From Microvirga alba (GTDB lineage: Bacteria > Pseudomonadota > Alphaproteobacteria > Rhizobiales > Beijerinckiaceae): DNA of 64,000 nt. The stretch's first letter is position 1; the number at the start of each line of letters is the position of its first letter. Below the pieces are notes generated by a model. The model had not been told where the DNA came from. It made no database searches and saw nothing but the letters and a program-made list of their open reading frames with translations. Both the position numbers and the translations under genes were made by a program. Positions 19,356-27,608 of this stretch are shown one piece after another. Location: NCBI RefSeq assembly GCF_015694465.1, contig NZ_JADQDO010000001.1, positions 496,001 to 560,000 on the forward strand. The letters are read 5' to 3'.

Positions 19356-20381
19356 TCAACCGCCCTGCGAGGCGCGTTCGAAGAAGCGCGGTTCGAACAG
19401 GCCGTCGAACGGCAGCTCCTTGTCGAGCGAGCCGAGCTTCACCTGATAGGCCTGCATGGCACGAGCCGGTTCGATGATGGCGCGGGGATCGATGAGGAAC
19501 TTCGTCGCCGGTGACGACAGCGCCTTGCGGATCGTCGCGCTTTCGACGATGCCCTTGCCGAGCGCCGCTTCGATGGCGGGCACGGTCCGATCCGGTGTTT
19601 TGACAAGAAGATCGGCGGCGCGCACGAGGCCGCTGACGACGGCTTGCACCGCATCGGGATTTTTCGTCACGAACGCGCCCGAGACGGCGATCACCGTGCC
19701 CGGTTGGCCGGGAAACATCTCGTCGCCGAGCGCGATCAGCTTGATCTCAGGGTTGCGTCCTTGAACGATGGTCACGGCCGGTTCACGGATCGAGGCGCCT
19801 TCGACTGCGCCCGCAAGCACCGCCTGCTGTGTCGCGTCGATGCCCATGGTCACGATCTCGACATCCGCCTTGTCGGCCTTCGCGACTTCCCAGAGCCAAT
19901 ATTGCAAGGTCGTGTTGGGAACGGAGCCGGCAGGCTGGGTGGCAAGCCGCGCGGGCTTTCCTTCCTTGGCCCGGTATGCCTTGAGGGCGGCGGCGGGGGG
20001 CGTTCCCGGCGTAAAATACCTCGCGAGTTTCGGCGTCGCGACGAAGACATTTTCCTCGGTCGCCGTCGCCGCCACGACGCGCACGTCGATCCCCTTGGAC
20101 CGCGCCACGGCAAGCGGCGCGACGCCCGCGACGTAGATGTCGATGGTGCCCGAGGCGAGCGCTTGAATCATGTTCGGGCCGGATTCGAAGGTCGTGAACG
20201 ACAGCTCGACACCGCGTTCCCTCAGGAAACCTTCCTTGTCCGCGACGAAGATCGGCGCCGCGCCGATAACCGGAATCACGCCGACGCGAGCCTGAACCGC
20301 CCCCTGCGCATAAGAGCGAGAGCCAAACGCAGTGGCCACCGCGAGAGCTCCGGTCTGTGCGAGAAAGTGCCGCCGATTCAT
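19356..20381 (-). CDS. ABC importer substrate-binding protein, SsuA/NMT1-like
   Basis: Periplasmic binding protein of the SsuA/TauA/NMT1 fold, 341 residues from the ATG at 20381. It has a signal peptide with a Tat-like NRRHFLAQTGALAVATA beginning, cleaved near SYAQG. Family features include PVIGAAPIFVADKEGFLRERG near the N-terminus and ATGTID-like IQALASGTIDIYVAGVAPLAVA lining the pocket. It is the first gene of the minus-strand operon and is divergent from the Lrp/AsnC regulator, with AT-rich TAGAA/TTCTA elements between them. The ligand cannot be read from sequence. The frame upstream of 20381 is not signal-like. Confidence 0.92.
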   Translation of the reverse strand: MNRRHFLAQTGALAVATAFGSRSYAQGAVQARVGVIPVIGAAPIFVADKEGFLRERGVELSFTTFESGPNMIQALASGTIDIYVAGVAPLAVARSKGIDVRVVAATATEENVFVATPKLARYFTPGTPPAAALKAYRAKEGKPARLATQPAGSVPNTTLQYWLWEVAKADKADVEIVTMGIDATQQAVLAGAVEGASIREPAVTIVQGRNPEIKLIALGDEMFPGQPGTVIAVSGAFVTKNPDAVQAVVSGLVRAADLLVKTPDRTVPAIEAALGKGIVESATIRKALSSPATKFLIDPRAIIEPARAMQAYQVKLGSLDKELPFDGLFEPRFFERASQGG

Positions 20382-20437
20382 GTTCCGTCTCCGAATGATT
20401 GCCTGAGCGAAAGGCATCACATGCCTCTTGACGCAGT

Positions 20438-20520
20438 TAGAAAATAAAATTCTATGTTGTGGCAAGTTATTTTGCGGCCAAGAAAAAAAATTCTACTGTT
20501 TCGCTGTATAATAGAAAATT
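20438..20520. promoter_or_regulatory. TAGAA/TTCTA array, putative Lrp/AsnC operator
   Basis: Four half-sites in the divergent intergenic region: TAGAA (20438), TTCTA (20450), TTCTA (20491) and TAGAA (20512). The first pair forms TAGAAAATAAAATTCTA, close to the general Lrp pattern (YAG, AT-rich centre, CTR). Offsets of 41 and 21 bases approximate whole helical turns. A TATAAT hexamer at 20507-20512 is embedded in the second pair, 36 bases before the Lrp start, so binding there would probably autoregulate. Confidence 0.5.
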
Positions 20521-20547
20521 ATGCCAAAAATACGAGGAATAAGATAA

Positions 20548-21009
20548 ATGGATGCTATCGACTATAGAATCCTCGGGTCGTTGCAGGCTGACGCGAGCAT
20601 CTCGATCGCTGAACTCGCCGAGCGTGTCGGTTTGTCCCAGACTCCGTGCTGGAAGCGCATCCAACGCCTCGAGGCGAGCGGCGTCATCGAAAAGCGGGTT
20701 GCAATCGTCAATCCGGAGAAAATCGGGTTGGGCCTGACAGTGTTCGTGTCCATCGAGACGTCCGATCACTCGGGAGCGTGGCTCTCTCGCTTCGCGGAAT
20801 TTGTCGCCGCCATGCCGGAGGTGATGGAGTTCTACCGCATGGCCGGGGATGTGGATTATATGCTGCGCGTCGTCGTCGCGGACATGGGGGCCTACGATCT
20901 GTTTTATAAGCGGCTGATCGACGAGATCCCTTTGAAGAATGTGACCTCGCGCTTCGCGATGCAGCGCATCAAGTCAACGACGGCCTATGCCTTGCCGGGC
21001 GCTCGATGA
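20548..21009 (+). CDS. Lrp/AsnC family transcriptional regulator
   Basis: Feast/famine regulator of 153 residues: an N-terminal winged helix-turn-helix (DYRILGSLQADASISIAELAERVGLSQTPCWKRIQRLEASGVI) and a C-terminal RAM/ligand-sensing domain from about residue 65 (VFVSIETSD, MAGDVDYMLRVVVADMGAY). Such proteins bind amino acids or small effectors and form octamers on DNA. It is divergent from the ABC importer operon, so control of that importer and of itself is likely. A ribosome site (GAGGAATAAG) precedes the ATG. Confidence 0.94.
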   Translation: MDAIDYRILGSLQADASISIAELAERVGLSQTPCWKRIQRLEASGVIEKRVAIVNPEKIGLGLTVFVSIETSDHSGAWLSRFAEFVAAMPEVMEFYRMAGDVDYMLRVVVADMGAYDLFYKRLIDEIPLKNVTSRFAMQRIKSTTAYALPGAR

Positions 21010-21023
21010 CAGGTGCGCCTGTC

Positions 21024-21653
21024 CTACTCGCGGTACGCGCCGTCCCAATAGAGCAGGGGTTTGATGCTGTCGGCCCAGAGTCTGGTCTCAAGGACCTGAC
21101 CGAAGAAGACCGTGTGAGTCCCGGCATCGGCGGTCTCCGATATACGGCAGTCGAAGCTGGCGAGGCAGTCGACGAGAGCGGGGGCTCCCGTCCTCAGAGA
21201 GGACCAGCGGCTACTCTGGAAGCGGGTCGCATGGTTGTTGGGCCGGCTGAAGAGATAGGCAACCTCACGGTCTGCTTGTCCCAGTACGTTGATGCAGAAA
21301 TGGCCGGATTGCTTGATCGCCTCATGGCTTGTGCCGAAACGGTTCACGCAAACGAGGATGGCGGGAGGATGGACCGAGACCGATGCGACAGAGGTCGCGA
21401 CAAGTCCGGACAGGCCATCCTCGGCCGCCGCTGTGACAATGGTGACGCCCGAGGCAAGCCGGCGCATCCCTATTCGAAAAGCATCGGGGCCGTGCGTCTC
21501 GACCTGATCGCTCTGCAGAGAGATGGATTGGAACCCGGCATTCGAGTTCGCCGACTCCCTTGCAAAAGTCCCGTCCTGGCCCTCGTGCGGAACCAAGCGA
21601 TGCTGCGCAGTCATCCGCGTTCGTCTTTCATTGAAAGGAGGACTTACGATCAT
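21024..21653 (-). CDS. Flavin reductase domain protein
   Basis: Flavin reductase-like FMN-binding split-barrel protein (about 209 residues from 21653). Characteristic segments are FRIGMRRLASGVTIVTAAAEDGLSGLVATSVASVSVHPP, which lines the FMN site, then ILVCVNRFGTSHEAIKQSGHFCINVLG. Such proteins supply reduced flavin to two-component monooxygenases. None is encoded here, but the neighbouring importer is of a sulfonate/nitrate type that often feeds one. The start is uncertain: ATG 21653 (weak GGAA site) and ATG 21614 both precede the conserved region, and the frame is open to 21731. It converges on the Lrp gene with 14 bases between. Confidence 0.85.
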   Translation of the reverse strand: MIVSPPFNERRTRMTAQHRLVPHEGQDGTFARESANSNAGFQSISLQSDQVETHGPDAFRIGMRRLASGVTIVTAAAEDGLSGLVATSVASVSVHPPAILVCVNRFGTSHEAIKQSGHFCINVLGQADREVAYLFSRPNNHATRFQSSRWSSLRTGAPALVDCLASFDCRISETADAGTHTVFFGQVLETRLWADSIKPLLYWDGAYRE

Positions 21654-21828
21654 GCCGTTCCGGCGTCTTCGCATGGGAAAACGTCGCTTGGCGGCCATGG
21701 CTAGACTGCGCGGGAGATTTCTCGACGTCAACGAGAATGTTCTTTTTAAAGAACAGAAAAAGGAAGATGAATATCCCTTGAGTAGGCCGTGTCGCGGAAT
21801 GGATGTTCGTTTCTGCGAAATTCCCTAG
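21652..21828 (+). CDS. Possible small protein, 58 residues, divergent from flavin reductase
   Basis: A short frame starting MPFRRLRMGKRRLAAMARL with a near-ideal ribosome site, AAAGGAGG at 21634-21641, ten bases before the ATG. The peptide is strongly basic at the N-terminus and acidic in the middle (KEQKKEDEY), without membrane segment. Its ATG overlaps, on the other strand, one possible ATG of the flavin reductase gene, and the ribosome site could be chance complement of that gene's SPPF codons. No homology is recognised. Confidence 0.25.
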   Translation: MPFRRLRMGKRRLAAMARLRGRFLDVNENVLFKEQKKEDEYPLSRPCRGMDVRFCEIP

Positions 21829-22057
21829 CCCAGCGCCTCCCTCGCTTACGTGGCTTGTTCTTCAGAACGTACACGCCGAGTGCGCGGAGGAGGGCGATTT
21901 CGCTGTCGCCTGGCCAAAAAAGAATGCGGCGCAGCGAGTGAAATGTACCGCGCGCTTTTTGCAGCTTTGTCCCGCAAAACCAACACTATAACAGCTTTAC
22001 CCTCCCGCACCGATTTTCTAATGAATATTATCTTACGTAAGGGAATGGTGGGGCGAA

Positions 22058-24904
22058 TTGAGTTTGTCGAACAGTGCTGCGCGGCTTGACAAGCGCGAAA
22101 TCCTCAAACGGCCCAATGAGGGCTCTCTCACATCGAAAACGCTCGCGACTGCCGGCAGGTATGGCCTGGCGGTGACGACGGCCATCGCGGCTTTGGCGGC
22201 TGCGCCCGAGGTCCGGGCGATCAATCTCAACGATTCCGCTGTGATGGATGCCGGCGGCATCGGCAATTACTGGGATTCCGCCAATACCATGAACAACGTC
22301 GTTTCGATCTTCGATCGAAGCAAGGGTAATTGGTGCACCGGTACGCTTATCAACTCGCGCACGATCCTCACGGCATCGCACTGCCTGATCGATGAGAATA
22401 CAGGACAGATATACACAACCCCGGCCTTTGGCGGCATGCGAATTCAATTCGATCCAAATGCGAGGCTGTCGAGCGTTCACGACAGGGGCCTGAGCGGCGC
22501 GCTCGCGCATGCGGCCTACAACTCGGACGAACTGGGCATCAACGACATCGCGCTTCTGTCTCTTGATCGCCCCGTGGCCGGAATCAAGCCTGTCACGTTG
22601 ATCAAGGCGGGCGATCCGCTCCCGGGCGCCGGCACGCTCGTGGTGATGTCGGGCTATGGCGCGTCAGGAACCGGCTCGCAGCCGAACGCGAATGATGATG
22701 CGTTGCGGCGCATCGGGCGGACCCATATCGGCGGCTACAGACCGGCCAGCACGGACGCGCCCGATTCCATCGCTGCGCAGTTTCGCGATCCTTTATCGCC
22801 GTCGAGCCCCGACGAGTTCGACTTGAGCCAAAACGGCATCGCCGTGCCCTATCTGCAGGCGCAGCCCGGACCGGGAGACAGCGGCGGCCCACTCTTCATC
22901 GCAACGCCCAATGGCTTGGTGCAGATCGGAACGGTCATCGGCGGCGGCAATGGATATGGCGCTGTCGATTTCTGGACTCCCGTGCTGGATTATCTCGGCT
23001 GGATCGATGCCAATAATCCGCTGCGCTGGTCCTCCGCGCAGGTCGGCACCTTCAAGTGGAGCCAGGCCAGCGCCTGGCGGGATACGCTCGGGCGGAGCGA
23101 GATTCCCCATAATGTCGACGGCAATTTCAACGGTTTCGGCACGCTCGGGCGCTACTACAACGTCGCCTTTGCCGCGCCGTCCGCCGTGTCTCTCGACATG
23201 AATCCGACGGTGGACAACCTCGTCATCAATCACGCCGCCGCGCGTCTGGACATCCCGACGCCGCGCACGCTGACAACGCTCGTCGACACACAAATCGGCG
23301 CGGGAACGCTGAATGTCGATGGACGCCTGAGCGCGTTCTCGGTCGATGTGGTTGGCGGCACGCTTTCCGGCACGGGCGTCGTGTCCGCGACGCAGGGCGT
23401 TGTGAACAGGGGCGGCCTCGTGGCGCCTGGCTCCACGACTTCCCTTGGCACTCTCACCATCGACGGCGATTACAGGCAGGCGGCCAACGCCGCGCTGGCG
23501 GTGCGGATCATCGGCAGCGAGTCGGATAAGTTGGCCGTGACGGGCAGGGCGCAGCTCGGAGGCACGCTCGCCGTCGGCGTGCCGACCAATTCATACGATC
23601 CCAATCGCCACTACCGGGTGCTGACAGCAGGCGCCGGCGTGTCGGGCCGCTTCGACACGGTTCTGACATCGACCTCGCTCCTGTTCCTCGAAACGACGCT
23701 CGCCTATCAGTCCAACGCGGTCGATGTTTCGCTCACGCGGAATGAGAAGTCCTTCACAAGCGTGGCGACCACCGAAAACGGCTCTGACGTGGCGCAAAGC
23801 CTTGATAGTCTCCCTTGGCAGAGCCCGCTCTACCAGGCCGTCGTCACGGAGACGAAAACGTCAGGCGCGAGCCTCGGGGCGTCCCTGGACACCCTGTCCG
23901 GCGAGGCGCATGCGAGCGCGGTTTCCGCAGCCTATCAAAGCGCGACCCTGGTGCAGGATGCGGTGATGAACCGCCTGCGTACGCCGGTCGGTCAAGCGAC
24001 CCTGCAAACCGTGTCCGCTGCCTTTGCTGCCGACAAGCCCGGAGCGGCGGCTGCGGTGGCGATTCCGTATCGGCCGCTCGATCCGCGTGCCTTCGGCCTC
24101 TGGGGCGAAGGCTTCGGAGGGTGGGGACGAACCGGCGGCGACGGCGCATACGCGATGAAGCGTTCGGTCGGCGGCTTCGTCATCGGCGCGGACGCCACTT
24201 TCGACGAACGCTTCCGCCTTGGCTTCGCCGGCGGTTTGTCGCGCAGTTCGTTCGATGTGGATGCTCTCAATTCCTCGGGTTCGAACGAGAGCATTTTCGG
24301 CGCGATCTACGGCAGCGCGAATTTCGGGGCCGTTCGGACCAGATTGGGAGCGTCTTACGCCCACAACTCCATCGACACGCAGCGCGTTATCAGCATCCCC
24401 GGCTTCAGCGATCATGCGCGAGCGGACTACGACGGATCGACGCTGCAGGCTTTCGGCGAGATGGGTTACCGTGTTGCTTTCAACCGGCTCGCGCTCGAAC
24501 CCTTTGTCGGGGCGGCGGCGATCCGCGTTCACACGAACAGCTTTGCCGAAGTGGGTGGCGCTGCGGCGTTGACCAGCTTCGCGCGCAGCCAGGACATCGC
24601 GACCACGACCCTTGGTCTACGGGCCGAAGGCCGCATCAGCGAGGATCTCCCGCTGATCGCGCGCGGCATGCTCGGTTGGCGTCACGCTTACGGCGCGGTT
24701 TCGCCCGAAGCGCTTCTGGCGTTCAGCGGCTCCGCGCCCTTCCTCGTGGAGGGAGCGCCCATCGACCGCAATGCGTTGGTGGCGGAAGCGACTCTCGACT
24801 GGCAGGCGAGCGATGCCATCACTTTTAGCGTCGGCTACCAGGGACAGCTCGGCAATCGCGCTCAGGATCATGGCCTGAAAGGCAATTTCGTCTGGCGCTT
24901 TTGA
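22058..24904 (+). CDS. Autotransporter with N-terminal trypsin-like serine protease domain
   Basis: Type Va autotransporter of 948 residues: a secreted S1-family protease passenger exported through its own barrel. The start is a TTG with a G-rich ribosome site; an extended signal peptide ends near VRA (about residue 53). The protease triad is complete: His108 in LTASHCLID, Asp163 in NDIALLSLDRP, Ser275 in GPGDSGGPLF. A beta-helix-like linker follows (GTGVVSATQGVVNRGGLVAPG, about 430-560), then the autotransporter barrel over the last roughly 270 residues, ending in Phe (FVWRF). No classical alternative ATG fits the signal peptide. It is monocistronic, with AT-rich DNA upstream. The protease substrate is unknown; roles in surface processing or adhesion are possible. 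Confidence 0.9.
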   Translation: MSLSNSAARLDKREILKRPNEGSLTSKTLATAGRYGLAVTTAIAALAAAPEVRAINLNDSAVMDAGGIGNYWDSANTMNNVVSIFDRSKGNWCTGTLINSRTILTASHCLIDENTGQIYTTPAFGGMRIQFDPNARLSSVHDRGLSGALAHAAYNSDELGINDIALLSLDRPVAGIKPVTLIKAGDPLPGAGTLVVMSGYGASGTGSQPNANDDALRRIGRTHIGGYRPASTDAPDSIAAQFRDPLSPSSPDEFDLSQNGIAVPYLQAQPGPGDSGGPLFIATPNGLVQIGTVIGGGNGYGAVDFWTPVLDYLGWIDANNPLRWSSAQVGTFKWSQASAWRDTLGRSEIPHNVDGNFNGFGTLGRYYNVAFAAPSAVSLDMNPTVDNLVINHAAARLDIPTPRTLTTLVDTQIGAGTLNVDGRLSAFSVDVVGGTLSGTGVVSATQGVVNRGGLVAPGSTTSLGTLTIDGDYRQAANAALAVRIIGSESDKLAVTGRAQLGGTLAVGVPTNSYDPNRHYRVLTAGAGVSGRFDTVLTSTSLLFLETTLAYQSNAVDVSLTRNEKSFTSVATTENGSDVAQSLDSLPWQSPLYQAVVTETKTSGASLGASLDTLSGEAHASAVSAAYQSATLVQDAVMNRLRTPVGQATLQTVSAAFAADKPGAAAAVAIPYRPLDPRAFGLWGEGFGGWGRTGGDGAYAMKRSVGGFVIGADATFDERFRLGFAGGLSRSSFDVDALNSSGSNESIFGAIYGSANFGAVRTRLGASYAHNSIDTQRVISIPGFSDHARADYDGSTLQAFGEMGYRVAFNRLALEPFVGAAAIRVHTNSFAEVGGAAALTSFARSQDIATTTLGLRAEGRISEDLPLIARGMLGWRHAYGAVSPEALLAFSGSAPFLVEGAPIDRNALVAEATLDWQASDAITFSVGYQGQLGNRAQDHGLKGNFVWRF

Positions 24905-25054
24905 TTGAGACATGTACGGCCGCGTGGCGAAAGGTGCCACGCGGGTGTGTGCCCATGATGCAACTCTCCTAGTTCGCTGAAAGCCGTTTACGCCGCCGAG
25001 GCGATGGCGCAGCATGGCTGTCGAGAGAATCTTCGCAGGCAGGGAGAGCTCAAG

Positions 25055-26479
25055 GTGAGCGCGCAATCTTCTTCGTACCGCAGCAACCAGGGCGTGGCTT
25101 CCGATCTCGCCGATTGGAGCGGGTCTGACTTGCTCGAGGGCTACGCCCGCAAGAAGACCTCGCCGGTGGAAGTCACGAAGGCCGTGATCGCGCGGATCGA
25201 GGCCTGTGAGTCGCAACTCCAGGCGCTTTATGCCTTCGATCCGGAGGCCGCGCTGAAAGCCGCGAAAGCCTCCGAACAGCGTTGGATGCGGGGCGAGATG
25301 CTCCCGCTTGACGGTATCCCCGCGACGATCAAGGAGAACATCGCGACGAAGGGAACCCCCGTGCCGCTGGGCACGGCGGCGCGGCCTCTCATCCCGGCGA
25401 CGGAAGATGCGCCGCCCGCCGCGCGCCTGCGCGAAGACGGCGTCGTCATTCTCGCCAAAACCACGATGCCCGATTACGGCATGCTCTCGTCCGGCCTTTC
25501 GAGCTTCCATCCGCTCTCGCGCAATCCGTGGGACGTATCGAAGAACCCTGGCGGCAGCTCGGCCGGGGCCGGGGCTGCTGCGGCGGCGGGCTACGGCCCG
25601 TTCCATATCGGCACGGATATCGGCGGCTCGATCCGCCTGCCGGCGGGTTGGTGCGGCGTGTTCGGCTTGAAGCCGAGCTTCGGGCGCATTCCCATCGATC
25701 CGGCTTATTACGGACGCGTGGCAGGGCCGATGACGCGCACGGTGCGCGATGCGGCGCTGATGATGCGCAGCCTAACACGGCCCGATATGCGTGACGCCAT
25801 GAGCCTGCCTTTTCAGGACCTGCCCTGGCTCGATCTCGACATCGACATCAAGAGGCTGAAGGTCGGCGTGATGATGGAGGCCGGAATCGGTATCGCCCTC
25901 GATCCGGAAGTGCGCGCCTGCATCGAGGCGACGGTGAAGGCATTTGCCGAGGCAGGAGCCATCATCGAAGAAGTGCCCGCTTTCGTCACCCGCGAGATGC
26001 TCGACGGCCTCGACGATTTCTGGCGGCAGCGGGCATGGATGGATATCGGCGCGCTGAACGAGGAAAATCGTGCCCTCGTCCTGCCTTACATCCGCGAATG
26101 GGCCGAAGGCGGCATGTCGCTGACCGGCGCGGAGGTCTATGCGGGCATGAACCAGATGATGGTGATGCGCAATGCCGCAATCGCCGCGACGAAGGACTTC
26201 GATTTCGTGCTCTCGCCAGTCTCGCCCGTCGTCGCCTACGAGGCCGAACTCGCATCCCCCATCCACGACCCCGATGAGCCCTTCGAGCACATCGGCTACA
26301 CTGTCGCCTTCAACATGTCGGACCAGCCTGCAGCGTCGGTGAACGCAGGCTTCACGAAGGCGGGCTTGCCGATCGGCTTGCAGATCATCGGACGGCGCTA
26401 CGATGATGTGGGCGTGATGCGGATGAGCGCCGCGTGGGAGGCGATGCGCGGTGAGCAGAAGGCTTGGCCGAAATTTTGA
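25055..26479 (+). CDS. Amidase signature family hydrolase
   Basis: Amidase-signature enzyme hydrolysing a carboxamide, 474 residues from the GTG at 25055 (site AGGGAGAG); an ATG at 25004 is also in frame. The Ser-cisSer-Lys triad is readable: Lys93 in ATIKENIA, cis-Ser near residue 168 in NPGGSSAGAG, and nucleophile Ser192 in GTDIGGSIRLPA. The C-terminal part carries FNMSDQPAASVNAGFTKAGLPIGLQIIG, typical of amidases related to GatA. It is not GatA, since no gatC/gatB is nearby and it lacks GatA-specific context. Substrate is not evident. Confidence 0.92.
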   Translation: MSAQSSSYRSNQGVASDLADWSGSDLLEGYARKKTSPVEVTKAVIARIEACESQLQALYAFDPEAALKAAKASEQRWMRGEMLPLDGIPATIKENIATKGTPVPLGTAARPLIPATEDAPPAARLREDGVVILAKTTMPDYGMLSSGLSSFHPLSRNPWDVSKNPGGSSAGAGAAAAAGYGPFHIGTDIGGSIRLPAGWCGVFGLKPSFGRIPIDPAYYGRVAGPMTRTVRDAALMMRSLTRPDMRDAMSLPFQDLPWLDLDIDIKRLKVGVMMEAGIGIALDPEVRACIEATVKAFAEAGAIIEEVPAFVTREMLDGLDDFWRQRAWMDIGALNEENRALVLPYIREWAEGGMSLTGAEVYAGMNQMMVMRNAAIAATKDFDFVLSPVSPVVAYEAELASPIHDPDEPFEHIGYTVAFNMSDQPAASVNAGFTKAGLPIGLQIIGRRYDDVGVMRMSAAWEAMRGEQKAWPKF

Positions 26480-26564
26480 GCCTCCCTTCTGGCGGAAGGT
26501 AGCGTCCTCACGATCGAGGGCGCGCGGAGGCCTGCTCCCGATCCTGTAATATGAAACGGCGATA

Positions 26565-27314
26565 TCAGTTCTGCTTAGCAGGCGAAGAATTGTTTGAGGC
26601 GCTGTTTGCCCCCGCCGTTGTCGATCCTGTTGCGTCCTGAGGGGAGGCCTCACGAAGCTGATTGACGAATTCGGTTAAACTGCCCGAGCTACCCTGCTCG
26701 AAGGCGAGCTTCGCTAGCATATTGCTATCGAACGGCTCCTCCTGAACCGCGCCGTCCGTCATGATGGTCGTCTTGATCCCGGATGTGACGTCGAAAGAAA
26801 CCGATTTCACAATGGGCTTCTGCTTATTCGACGTGGCGGCTTCGTCAGCCGTCTCCAAACTTGTCGAGTTGGCAGGCTGTTGCTCCGGCGCAGCGGCCTG
26901 GCTCTTCGCGTCGGGAGCGTCCGGTTGGCGTGCCTGTTTCCCAGCCTGCTTCCTGCGCTGCCCGCCTTTAGCCGACGACCATTCCTGTTTTCGTGCGGCA
27001 TCAGCTTCGCCTTGCTCTGCCATAACCTGTTCCAGTTGCTCTTGAGCTTGCGCCGCCTCACTTTGCGCGTGGGATCCGAAAATGCCGACAAGCGGAGTGG
27101 CTGCCCGCTCCGTATCGGCCTTCGTTCTGGTGGCATAGGCTGCATTGGCGGCGTCGATCCGCTTGCGGGCTGACTCGGCCTGTTGCGGGTCATTTGACTC
27201 GTAAGAAAAGCGCTCGCCGTTGATATCGTAGAATACCTTTTTGGCTTCGGCGCTTTCGCTTGCTACACCCAGCGCAATCGCTGTTGCTCCACATAAAATG
27301 AGTATCTTGTTCAT
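26565..27314 (-). CDS. Secreted hypothetical protein, Ala/Gln/Lys-rich
   Basis: Unrecognised 249-residue protein with a signal peptide (residues 1-24, ending ESAEA). The mature N-terminus, KKVFYDINGERFSYESNDPQQ, is a compact motif I associate with secreted hypotheticals of this order. A coiled-coil-prone Gln/Ala/Lys/Glu region (about 85-165) follows, then VKSVSFDVTSGIKTTIMTDGAVQEEPFDSNMLAKLAFEQG, probably a small folded domain, and a Ser/Asn/Thr-rich tail. Probably periplasmic or envelope-associated. It converges on the amidase gene. No function is proposed. Confidence 0.7.
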   Translation of the reverse strand: MNKILILCGATAIALGVASESAEAKKVFYDINGERFSYESNDPQQAESARKRIDAANAAYATRTKADTERAATPLVGIFGSHAQSEAAQAQEQLEQVMAEQGEADAARKQEWSSAKGGQRRKQAGKQARQPDAPDAKSQAAAPEQQPANSTSLETADEAATSNKQKPIVKSVSFDVTSGIKTTIMTDGAVQEEPFDSNMLAKLAFEQGSSGSLTEFVNQLREASPQDATGSTTAGANSASNNSSPAKQN

Positions 27315-27608
27315 CGTCGCTTTCGCATTTTTGATGCGTAAAGTTCAATGACTGATTATGGCCAGCGTATGACGCAACTTAATCGTGCAATGTGATTATT
27401 GTAGTCTAAATATAACGATGTTCTATAGAGGAATAATTGTGTATGCTCGCTTAATTATCTGACAATGCTTTAAAAAAAATATTTCTATGGTGATCAGTGA
27501 ATGCATTGCTGACACTGCGATCCGGCTTATGTTCGCGGTAAGAGATCTGTACCCGGGAGAGCAATTCATGCTCCATCGGGCATCGAAGCACCAAATCGGA
27601 TCGTCAAG
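27315..27608. other. AT-rich intergenic region
   Basis: About 294 bases, markedly more AT-rich than the neighbourhood at 27340-27500, between the divergent secreted hypothetical and the GCS2 gene. It presumably carries both promoters. A short frame from the ATG at 27568 stops after 19 codons and is probably not a gene. I see no repeat, RNA gene or terminator. Confidence 0.35.
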
